From positions 1 through 64,000 of the forward strand of contig VCJN01002930.1 in assembly GCA_006384855.1 (NCBI GenBank): DNA of 64,000 nt, in the 5' to 3' direction. Made by a program: the position numbers and the translations under genes. The notes beneath the pieces are model-generated. The model did not search any database. It was not told the origin of the DNA and saw only the letters and a list, made by a program, of their open reading frames with translations. This stretch comes from Tetraselmis striata. Its lineage: Eukaryota > Chlorophyta > Chlorodendrophyceae > Chlorodendrales > Chlorodendraceae. Of this stretch, positions 48,801 to 56,892 are shown piece after piece; the stretch's first letter is position 1; each line of letters starts with the position of its first letter.

Positions 48801-50784
48801 CTGGATAAAGTGGTCGGCGCCGGTGTCTAGGGATCCCCCCCCTCCCGAGGGCCCGCCGTCTACAGGTGGGTCATCTAGAGGGGTGAGCACCGCGAACGGA
48901 TTAGCGGTGACAAAATCGTGGAACGGCTTGGGCCATTCAGAGGGAGAGTCACCGTGGGCCGGTTTGGGAATGGACCTTGCAGACAGGCGTTCATGCAGGG
49001 GAGGTGGACAGGCATCCTCACGGATGGCGCCCATGGGGAAAGAAGACAGGACAGGGAAGTGATCGGAGGTGTCCCAAGAGTAGTCCACCCATGCCGAGGG
49101 CGAGAGAGGGGGGGGAGGGCCTATGGTGGGAGGCCATGCGATGAAGTGGTCGAGAACGCGGCAGCTGCCCCTCCGGCAAGTACCCCGTTCGCGCGCCGAT
49201 GCATCCCGCGGCCACATGGGCTTACCGCCGGGAAGGCACCGCCAACGCCTGAGTAGAGCCGTCAACTCCCTTTCATCCATGTTCCAATCCCCCCCCACCA
49301 CGATCATATCCCTCGGATAACTCGTCCGAAGCCGCGCCAACTCTTCGCGCAGGCGGTCCCGATACGGTTCCCCCTGTGAGCCGGTGGGCAAATAGGCCGA
49401 GATAAATATAGTGGCCGCGGAGTCACTGCAACCTCCCCCCACCCGGACACAGGTCCAACATGGGTGGGGCGCGCCGACTGCCCGCGCCCGGTACGGCGAC
49501 CGGACTAACACACAACACCCACGTTCCGATGCAACGCGGTCCCCGAACGAATAGTAGTCAGAGTACCCATTAAAACGCACTCGCATATCGGTCGCCCTAA
49601 CCGTGGTCTCCTGAATGAGCAGAACATCTACAGATCGCTCGATCAGCAACGCGCCAACATCCTCCACCTTAGAAGACAACCCATTCACATTAAGCGTCGC
49701 AACGCACAGGTGGGCGGGCATGGGAGGGAGGGGAAAGGGCAAGGGGTGGGAGGGAGGGGGAGGGCGGGCGGCGTGGCGATCCCAGTACGAGCGGTGTTCC
49801 CGCAAGTACCACCCCCACCGGCATGCAAAACGTTGTAAACGCTCGCGGACATGCGCACCCTGCCCTTGGGTATAATACACATCAAAGCGCACTAGCCCAT
49901 CCCGCTGCAACACACGATCGATCTTCGGAATGGCCGAGGGCCGGCCATTAAACGCCCGATCGACGCGGCTCCAAAAGGCAGGTAGTGGCGACGGGTCCCC
50001 CCAACAACACACACGACGCAGGGACGCCCCAGCGCCCTCAGCCAAGTACCCAACCGTCCAAGGGCGAACCCCCGTCACTATGACGGCTGCACCCGGTGGC
50101 GCGCGGTTGCCCATATCGGGGCCAGCCCTACCGGAGCTACGGTTATGTTATACCAGGTGGGAAAACTCGGTAATGCGGTAGGGTCCTGGCAAACATTCCC
50201 TAGCGCGAGGTACAAGGGTTACGAATCCCCGAGTCGCCGGCCGGACAGGGCCGACAGCAAGGGGCGGATACCGCTCGGTTAGGGACTAGTTTTTACGCGA
50301 TGGGGGCGCTAAGGCCTGCCGGTTTGACCGCGGGAGGGCGGGCGGGCGGGCTGGGGCAATCTTGCCTGCGAAACGGAGCCGGGTTGCACCAAGAATCCTG
50401 TCCCGTCCTCGTGGCGTCCTGTCCTGGACTTTTCTGTCCTCTGACCTGTCGGCGGGGCGGGGGGGGGGGGGCTCGACGCAAGCAATAACTTAGTCGGTTA
50501 GTCCCCTAACCGCGCGACCGATCGCGGGATCCTCGCCGACACACGCAACCGCGACAACCGGTAAAACCCGCAAAGCTGCGCGGCTAGTCCCGAAGGAGGG
50601 CCGTTGGAGTGCTGATGATCGGCTGGCTGGCTGACTGGCTGGCGCTGGGGGGCTGGCGGGCTGGCGGGCTGACGGGCTGACGGGCGGTCGGCTCGGCGGA
50701 GCGGACGGCGTCGCGAGTACTTAACGGCAGTACTGCGCTTAACACAGGGAAAAAGCGGCTGAGAAGTGAGAAGTGGTCAGTAAA
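45824..50784 (-). mobile_element. full-length LINE (L1-like non-LTR retrotransposon), intact, with 11-bp target-site duplication
   Basis: On the minus strand the element has a 5' region of about 670 nt (50784-50115), one long ORF, a 3' UTR (46088-45849) and a poly(A) tail of 25 A, seen as T at 45824-45848. The 11-bp acctttcgtgg at 45813-45823 and 50785-50795 is its target duplication. Both sides belong to an older relative in plus orientation, so one member of the family landed in the 3' UTR of another. The intact ORF, long tail and perfect duplication indicate recent activity. Confidence 0.93.
46089..50114 (-). CDS. LINE polyprotein: AP-like endonuclease, reverse transcriptase, C-terminal zinc knuckle
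   Basis: The single 1341-residue frame has no stop. Residues 1-130 form an N-terminal segment of unknown fold ending in a Pro-rich linker. An EEP/APE-type endonuclease spans about 135-355, from ATLNVNGLSSK to the TSDHFPVLSS motif at about 347. The reverse transcriptase spans about 600-900: PKKGDATVMDNYRGIS, FIDFRKAYDTVPH near 770, GLRQGCPASPILFNIFINDI, and the catalytic LYADDAVGI near 878. A Cys-Cys-His-Cys motif (CPACGGGESETIEHMLVEC) lies near 1222. This order is that of L1-type and related non-LTR elements that make one ORF2-like product for target-primed reverse transcription. All key catalytic residues are present. The first Met in the frame was taken as start; a Met near 131 is a possible alternative. 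Confidence 0.95.
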   Translation of the reverse strand: MGNRAPPGAAVIVTGVRPWTVGYLAEGAGASLRRVCCWGDPSPLPAFWSRVDRAFNGRPSAIPKIDRVLQRDGLVRFDVYYTQGQGAHVRERLQRFACRWGWYLREHRSYWDRHAARPPPPSHPLPFPLPPMPAHLCVATLNVNGLSSKVEDVGALLIERSVDVLLIQETTVRATDMRVRFNGYSDYYSFGDRVASERGCCVLVRSPYRARAVGAPHPCWTCVRVGGGCSDSAATIFISAYLPTGSQGEPYRDRLREELARLRTSYPRDMIVVGGDWNMDERELTALLRRWRCLPGGKPMWPRDASARERGTCRRGSCRVLDHFIAWPPTIGPPPPLSPSAWVDYSWDTSDHFPVLSSFPMGAIREDACPPPLHERLSARSIPKPAHGDSPSEWPKPFHDFVTANPFAVLTPLDDPPVDGGPSGGGGSLDTGADHFIQAIWSAARGVGAVTKPRRRGLGPPLQRSILGAINRRRMAFMACRGTRGPRDAALASAHYAAARHRVRTLVRNNRRRQRERAVLKAVQDFKKGGGRREFWKWARSLRKGQGSFEGANDQPVRDPVSGVLHTEPGEINACWARHYRELLRDPHPLAQRVAIYRAAWEHRHGTSPPIAPALNGINGHITWEELVKALRRLKNNKAQGQDGITAEALKLAIYAPNSHFGKALLALINGIWTKNYIPQQWRSSAIVSVPKKGDATVMDNYRGISIMGAAMKLLMTIISQRLQDVCQAKGIIRRWQAGFMRNEEGPMQVASLFDIAARRQAAGLPTYAGFIDFRKAYDTVPHELLFLKLQAIGVSGHMLTFIKTLYRDSMVRVKTGVAPGTLSDPIPIERGLRQGCPASPILFNIFINDIFDGVEHLGCDVPGCTDTLAARQPLRVPGQLYADDAVGITGSFDNLHAMFAHFSQWAEDHFMGFGVLKCGVMALGRYSDETALREQAARWQLGGERVPVVNEYRYLGTVIKSDLGMQHIVDDRVKKGKRAIEALDSVLVGGRDIIPINVRVSVFKTCVLPVLTYGCEVWGMDRTSGANKLQTVLNQCLRCLIGVGKNSPGVATAPMMRELDIAPIEATAAAARARAFLKASDLNTCITHLVDQPSRARPNTWTSGTVRWLDRLARANVGLAEGAHLPLEWRSLAARDAAKLVKASVWARYESSVSLARNNTWGIYVQASYASNPLPQYGVGVPAGVVAGLHIMIQLRTRVFPTARRLARIHAMPERFLEHCPACGGGESETIEHMLVECPRWGYHRHNFGLLVPEFRDFISSQVSASTPEDLTAFILGGVPPSLHGALDFTGNGKFFQLWRRALPHIAFFVAHVSHSRNALLRGLGLAPTRITRMGRRPNG

Positions 50785-50795
50785 ACCTTTCGTGG
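50785..50795 (+). repeat. LINE target-site duplication, right copy
   Basis: The sequence acctttcgtgg is identical to 45813-45823 and marks the 5' end of the LINE. Confidence 0.9.
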
Positions 50796-51035
50796 TCAGT
50801 GCCGGGTATTTCGATGGCAGTTTTAGACGGTGATCCAACAGTGTTGGAAATTCTGTCACTAGCCTTTAACTAGTCTTGCAGAATGCTTCGGCAATTTGCT
50901 TGATTATTATAACGGAGTTACGGAGCGTCGCCTACCCAGGGCTTTCCGTAACTGGATTGCTGCCAAAACGGCCGTCGCGTAGAGACGCTGCAAGGTTTTC
51001 ACTGGTGCCAGTCCTATCCCGGGGGCGGGAAAACA
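50785..51035 (+). mobile_element. older LINE relative, 3' UTR remnant (plus orientation)
   Basis: This is a reverse-complement match to 45846-46085, sharing gatccaacagtgttggaaat, aagcaaattgccgaag-type blocks and cccgggggc near the end. It lacks a long poly(A). Substitutions and small indels show it is older than the inserted copy. Confidence 0.85.
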
Positions 51036-52437
51036 ATTCTTCGCGTGTGCATCAGCACGAGGTACCGGTATGGAAATTGCAAAGCTAATATTAACTCGCG
51101 CACCAGCAAGTTTATTGGTTTGCATTTTTTCATTCGTCGGTGTACATTCGCCTAGAATAACGAATAATGACGGATAAATTGTACTACTAGAGTACTGCTC
51201 GGACTCGCGCTAGTCGTGCTGATAAATAATAAGATCGTTCGCGTTCGCGCCGGCGCGCGTACGGCTGTTCCACTTGTCCAGCATTGCTCCCGCCGTCGGT
51301 TGACAGCGCCCAGCATTCGAGAGTCACCGCAGCAGGCGCTCGATACACGCGTGGCAGGCCCGGGTCCACCCTCGGGTCCAGCGCCACTCGTACTACGAGT
51401 ACGGGTATCGACTGCCCGCTATTCCCGTCACGTCGTCGCTCGTTCTGGGTTCTCGGTGCTAGGCGCGCCAGCCACAAGCAGGGCCGGCCTTACCAGCTAC
51501 TATATCGCATTATCGCAGGAGGGCGAGTGCCGACGAGCCGGGCGGGGCGTCATGGGTACCATCTGCCGAACCAATGACGCGGAGGCACCCCCCTCCGCAC
51601 AGCCACTGACCGACGCCAGCAACATCTTGCGACGGTGCGGCGCACGCTTGGCAGTCATCATGTTGCCTCACTTGCGTATAGCGACTGCCTTCCGACACGA
51701 AGACGGTCAACGCTGGTCGTCGCTACCTGTCTTGTTATTATTGCTGTACTCCGTAGCGACTACAGCAATCCATTTTTTGGCTCCTCTCTCTACGGCCCGG
51801 CACAGCCACACGGGTGTGTACTCGTATCTGAGATCCGCCAGGCTGCATAGTCGCTACCCACACGTGGCAATGGCGGTGCAGGTACGAGGCGTGCAAGCGC
51901 GAGGTGCTGGCACGGCGACACGGCGGACTGCCCTCTTTTCCCGAGGCGCCCCGCGCAGCGCCGGCGTGGCCCTCCGAGGAGGGCCCATATCACGGCCAGG
52001 CGCACGCCACCAGCAGACGCGCCGACGCAGTCGCTAGGCCCGCGGTGGTGGTGCGTGCCTCCGTTTCCCACCCTCGCTCTGAGAGTAAATAGCGTTTCGT
52101 GTCGCGGTTATTGTATCATTCCATTGCTGTAAAGTGAGAAACACAACAGGTGGAGTACAATGCCAAGCGTGGCACACCCTGATCCTCGTGTACCACCACG
52201 CTCAATCCCCTGCACCCCTTGTTGTCAATGACATCTTGCAAAACTGCTCACGCCAGCCGATTTATCGTATTATCCACGCAGCGCCAACGCCAAGTACATG
52301 TGCATACAGTGCAATACTCAATGCCCGCGCAATACAGCATTGCCTCCCCCCCCCCCCCTCTTTTCTTGCCGCGCTTCTTCCCCAGGCTGTCCGCGCTGCT
52401 GCGCCATTCTAACGGCACAGCGTGTGTGACTGGCCAG
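51036..52437. other. intergenic; possible upstream exon or promoter of the coiled-coil gene
   Basis: A long GC-rich plus-strand frame spans 51216-52037 but has no domain, and its composition is equally open on the other strand, so I do not call it. A first exon of the following gene could lie here (for example at the Met near 51869, quickly followed by a donor-like GTACGA), but this is unsupported. Confidence 0.35.
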
Positions 52438-54897
52438 GCAGTGGACGGTAGCGCTCTGGGTGAGGCCACCTACTGGAGAGACGGACCCTCTGAGCCCCAG
52501 CCGGAGGCGGAGCTGGTGGAGGAAAATCGGCGGCTGCGGTGCGCAACACCCTTGCAGGGCTTTCGGAGGTGCGTGTTGAGATGCCTGCCTGATTAATGTA
52601 TTGAGTGCCTGCCCCCATGGGTGCGCAGGCGCGAGGCGCAGCAGCTGCAGCAGCGCGTGCGGGAGCTGGGGGAGAGGGGTGAGCGTGCGCGCGCGGAGGG
52701 TGAGGCGGCAGCGGCAGAGCTGGCGCAGATGCGCGCGTGGGTGGTGTCCTTCCAGCGCCACGTGTTCCCTCACGTGGATGGCCAGCTGCCGCGCAACAGC
52801 AGTATGCCCCCCATCACCTCTGCGTTCCTTTATCCCAAAGCACCGTCACAGGAGTTCCCTCATAGGGGTGGCCGCCCAGGGACACAGCCATGTATATACT
52901 CCTTACATGCAGGTCGTTTTGTTATAGTGATAGTTTCGTTCACACGTCAATGCCCTCAAGCCATCGACGGGCTCCGATGCACCCATACCAACCTGCAACA
53001 CGAGCCCCGCACTGGGGATGCATGCATGCTACCTACTGTATCACGCTTTCTGGTATATCTCAAATCTCTGGCAGGTGGGGCGGGTTCTTTTTGTCCTTAG
53101 TGCGGCATCGGCACACGATCGGCCTCCCAGGAACCCCCCCCCCCCCCCCCCCCGCCCCCCCCCCCCCCCCATAGGTCTCTCACAATCACTCGCGTCCTCT
53201 CACCCAGGTTTCTGCTCTCTAGGGCGTGCATCTTGAGCCCGTATCCTGATTCCTGCCCAACCGTAGGCCTCTCCTTGTCCCGGAGCCGCGAGTCCTGCAG
53301 CGGCGCGGACTGGGGCAGCAGTCTGCTCGGGCCCGGCGGCCTCGACGAGGCAGTGCCGCAGCACGTGCGCTCCGCGCTGACGGAGCGGCGCTACTCGGAG
53401 ATGCATGATAGGTACTTCCCGCCAGGTGCGGAGACCAGCGGCAGGGGAGTTTGGGGGGGGGGGGGGGGGGCGGGGGGGGGGGTTCCAGGATGGGGGGCCT
53501 GGGCTACACAGTGCTGTAGGCAGAGTTCCACCGCTACCGCTGGGAGAGTGAGGCACGGATGTGTGCGGACAGAGGCGGGCGTGTTCGCGGTGAAACCCGA
53601 GCTGGAGCGGCTGAAGCGTGAGCTCAAGATGCTGCGCGCGGTGGTGGACGGCTCGCTCGCCACTGCCGGTGGCGCCTCCCACGTGCGGACCCCGCATGTG
53701 TGCACGGATACTGACATCCTAGACAAGCGTATATTGACGCGCGGCGGAGGGCGCAAGCTCGATCTCGTCCGCACATGAAGTTCCTGAGCATTCTGAGCGA
53801 CTTATACCTATTACGACTATACGATATCTCCCCGGCAGTCCCACGAGCTTGTCTCCGCCCTAACCCCGTGTCACCAACCCCCTCATACCTCCTAGGCACC
53901 GTTCTAATCGCTCCATCTATGGTTGTGGGGGGGGGGGGGGGGGCTTGCGAAGCCAAGACTTGCGTATCGCCAAATCGGGGTCCCATTGTGCCCTTCCGCC
54001 ACCCCACATTCCATTGACATGAGCGCATTTAATCAACCTTATTTTAATCCAACTTATCTTTACTATTTACGAAAGTATTAGAAAAATCAGAATCTCTCAT
54101 TAACACGCGACGTGGGTATTGCGGAGGTGTTGCGAAACATGTCAGCTTTTGTTGGAATCGAGATGGCTAGTTGACCGCACCCTGAGCCAAAGCAATACTT
54201 CACTCGGGATGGTCTATATGATTTCCTTGAATCCTCATGCGCTCCTGTTTGGATGTGCAGGGCGGCCGCTCTTTAAGCGGCACCAGGGCGGAGATCCGGC
54301 CCAGCGCCCTGCTCAGCGAGACCAAGGTGGCCCCCATTTACTCAGCTTTCCTTGTCTGTGGTCGGACTGGTATTCAAGCCAGATCACAGTGCCTTGCCCT
54401 TGCCCCCACCCCCCCCCCCCCCCCGCGCCTTCGCATGCCGCGACCCTTACTCTCAGTGCCTCGCCCACGCTACATCACGTGTTGCATCCACGCATGACAT
54501 GACATTACATGACATTACATGACATACCGCCTCTGACTCATCGCACCATGTCCGCGCATGGGTGGGCGCAGCGGGCCAGCTGGTCCAGCGCCGGCAGCAG
54601 CGAGGTGAGCTTGCTGCAGGAGCAGGTGCACAGCCTGGAGGACCGGCTGCAGCACGCCAGGCAGGAGGAGCTCAGGCAACCCCCTGGCCCCGCCACCCGC
54701 CCTTGCCTCTGCAGCGCACTATGTTCTCATGTGCACCCCCCGAGCACCTAAGCACACCTGCCTGGTATTGTTTGTTTGCGTTACTGACTTGCTGGCGTGT
54801 CGCCGGCAGGGTCGCCCAGCAAGCGATGGAGGCCGTCAGCGCGGCCAGCGCAGCGCGCCGGGAACTGGCCGGCCTGAGGCTGCTGGGCGCCGACTGA
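52438..54897 (+). CDS. coiled-coil protein of unknown function, multi-exon, 5' end not found
   Basis: Exon-like segments are 52438 to about 52541 (AELVEENRRLR) and about 52629-52801 (QLQQRVRELGERGERARAEG, then MRAWVVSFQRHVFPHVDGQL). Further segments are about 53300-53411 (GGLDEAVPQHVRSALTERRY), about 53600-53690 (ELERLKRELKMLRAVVDG), about 54265-54329, about 54549-54670 (LLQEQVHSLEDRLQHARQEE) and about 54810-54897 (QQAMEAVSAASAARRELAGL, stop TGA). Heptad-like Leu/Glu/Arg/Gln-rich stretches dominate. Phases join well between the first two exons but not across every proposed intron, so at least one exon or boundary is missing. No family is recognised. Introns carry C and G tracts. A TGTAA signal follows the stop by about 50 nt. 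Confidence 0.6.
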
Positions 54898-54945
54898 GCC
54901 CATGGCCTGCCATGTGCCCACCCACACAACGGCCCGGCTTGTGGT

Positions 54946-54950
54946 TGTAA
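54946..54950 (+). terminator. TGTAA poly(A) signal of the coiled-coil gene
   Basis: TGTAA is the usual chlorophyte polyadenylation signal. It lies about 50 nt after the stop codon at 54897. Confidence 0.6.
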
Positions 54951-54984
54951 TGGATGTTCCTTTTAGTGCTCCCCAGTCCTGGGT

Positions 54985-55515
54985 CTTGACCGTGCTGACG
55001 CGAAGTCATGCCATGGCAGCAAGCTGCGCCACAATGGTGTGACTGTGTGTCAGGGAGGGCGCGGGGGGAGGGGGATTACCTGGTTGCGCTGGGTACAGAG
55101 TCTGGCATGCATTGCTGATATTTCGACGACGGCACAGCATTCGGGAGTGAGTGCTCCTACATAGCGCGATGCGATGACCTTCCCCGGGAGTTCCAACTAC
55201 ATTTACCCTACAGCCAGCCCTCCATCAGCAAGGGCATTTGGTTCACATCCTGCGCCTCATGGTATCTGCCTGTGTAGCTGCTACGGAACGCCATAGCAGC
55301 AAGCTGCAACACACTGATATAACTGTGTGAGTGTGTGTGTATGGGGGGGGGAGGGGGGCGGGGGGAGTACCTGGTTACGGGACAGCACCTGGAGTGGGGT
55401 CTCCTACAGGGTAAAACGCCATGACTGGCATCGGGAGTTGAGAATACGTCTACCCTTAAGTCAGCTCTCACCAGCAAGGTCACTGGGCCCGTGTCCTGCG
55501 CCTCGTGCAGGGTAT
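54985..55515. repeat. tandem segmental duplication, two diverged copies of about 270 bp
   Basis: Segments 54985-55270 and 55280-55515 share, in order, catagcagcaagctgc-like, tacctggtt, gggag and cctgcgcctc blocks around a G-rich centre. The minus-strand frame in the second copy (QQDLVDTLHEAQDTGPVTLL, followed by GTGAGAG) looks like an exon, and the first copy holds a degraded echo (RYHEAQD). A small minus-strand gene may have existed here, but no full model can be built. Confidence 0.5.
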
Positions 55516-55711
55516 CTACCAGGTCCTGCTGCGTGAGAGCTTCTTGATCCATGGAGAAACTGGCGCGGCGGATCGGCAGGGGGTGGGGCATCACAGACGG
55601 CCGAACTGTGCGCTGTGGGCCAGAGGCAGGTGTGACATGTCTCTGATGAGATATGGCAGCCCCTGGCATGGGGGCGGAGTGAGGTATTGCGTTGCATCTC
55701 AAGAGTATTGC

Positions 55712-55716
55712 TTACA
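55712..55716 (-). terminator. TGTAA poly(A) signal of CP12
   Basis: The minus strand reads TGTAA about 125 nt after the CP12 stop, giving a short 3' UTR. Confidence 0.65.
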
Positions 55717-55837
55717 CCGTAGCATGAAGGGCTATGTGGGTAGCCGCCGAAACAGGCGCAATTATAGGAGAACGTTAGTATCTGGGAGCTAAGATAGAGG
55801 CTAAGATAGGCCGATAATAGCGGCACAGCAGGCGTGC

Positions 55838-56301
55838 TTAGTCCTCGTAGATGCGGCACTCGTCAGCGTCGGGGTTGTCGCCGCAGAACTCGTCCAGCGG
55901 GTCAACCTTGACGGCGGCGGACTTTTGGTGCGACGCGGCGGCGGAGAGCTCCTCGACCTCGTCCCACGCGGTGGCGCACTCGCCCTGATCGTCGCCCTCG
56001 CACGCGTCTTCAGCGTCCGAGATGGCCTTCTCCACCTGGTCAGCGAGCTGGGCGGACGGATACAATTAGATCATTATTAGTCGACGTAGGGTGTCTAGAC
56101 GACGGCTGCCAACCGGGGGGCAATGGGTGTCAAAATCAGGGGACTACAGGTCGCGGCGCTCACCTTGCTGGGCTCAGCGCGCATAGCCAGGCGAGCGCCG
56201 CGCAGCGGCGCGCGGCGGGTGACACGAGCGCGCAGCCCGGTGACGGGCGCGGCGCGGGAGGCAAGCGCGGGGCGGGAAGCGGTCATGGTAAACGCAGCCA
56301 T
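55838..56301 (-). CDS. CP12: chloroplast CP12, redox-regulated Calvin-cycle linker protein, 2 exons
   Basis: CP12 is a small, largely disordered stromal protein that links GAPDH and phosphoribulokinase into an inactive complex in the dark. Exons 56301-56164 and 56047-55838 join in phase 0 to 115 residues. Residues 1-41 are Ala/Arg/Ser-rich and acidic-poor, as in a plastid transit peptide. The mature part keeps both regulatory Cys pairs, Cys62/Cys70 and Cys101/Cys110, with the usual 8 and 9 spacing. It also keeps AWDEVEELSAA and the C-terminal DADECRIYED that docks into GAPDH. Nothing is missing. An in-frame Met 15 codons upstream is possible, but the Met at 56301 gives a normal transit peptide. 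The single intron is about 116 bp and, unlike neighbouring genes, carries no C tract. A TATA box precedes it and TGTAA follows it. Confidence 0.97.
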
Positions 56302-56406
56302 GGTGGTAGATCGGCAGGGAGCAAGGTGTAGTCCTCGAGAAAGCACGGCGGCGGGTGTTGAGTAGCGATGGCGAACAAATATGGCGCCCCTGCGATGTAG
56401 GAGAGC

Positions 56407-56414
56407 TTTTTATA
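56407..56414 (-). promoter_or_regulatory. TATA box of CP12
   Basis: The minus strand reads TATAAAAA in the context CCTGTATAAAAAGCTC, about 105 nt upstream of the CP12 start codon. This suits a strongly expressed photosynthetic gene. Confidence 0.75.
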
Positions 56415-56832
56415 CAGGGACGATATATATGCATGGATTACGCGAACTAACCGGTATCGACTAATCCCTAACATCAACCGGGCTTCCGAGACGTGCTGTC
56501 GGCCTGTCGCCCGGGTGGACACCCGAGTTGCACCTGTCATGTGTATAGTATCATCGCAAGGACGCGTTGTCGCATAGAAGTCACGCATGAATCGCGGATA
56601 TATAACCGATTGACAACGCTGTGTGTTGTGCTGTGATGGCCCCGTCGCGCTGGCATGCCAGGCTGGCGTGCGAGTGATGCTGCGCTTCTACGAGGACCTG
56701 TTTCGGATAAGTACCCTGTAGGTATCGCCCGTCGTAGTTCCCGCGCCGCGCCGCGCACGCGATAACGACGCTCCGTTATTAGCGCCCGCGGAGCCACAGG
56801 GAGAACAGGGTATTGGCCTATTCGGGGTATCA

Positions 56833-56892
56833 TTTTTTTTTTGCCCCCGGGACAGGACTGGTACCAGTGAAACCCTTGCAGCGTCTCTATGA
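56833..56892 (-). mobile_element. severely 5'-truncated LINE copy
   Basis: A T run (poly(A) of a minus-strand copy) is followed by gcccccgggacaggactgg and the next about 35 bases of the 3' UTR of the LINE at 45824-50784, nearly identical. It is a very short insertion, typical of abortive target-primed reverse transcription. Confidence 0.8.

Noticed and set aside
45849-51035. Long terminal inverted repeats of a DNA transposon enclosing the LINE
   Set aside because: The 11-bp duplication and poly(A) tail show that the inverted copies are the 3' UTRs of two LINE relatives in opposite orientation.
51216-52037. A 273-codon plus-strand ORF
   Set aside because: It has no domain, the composition is like flanking GC-rich DNA, and the opposite strand is also open. 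It crosses into the region upstream of the coiled-coil gene.
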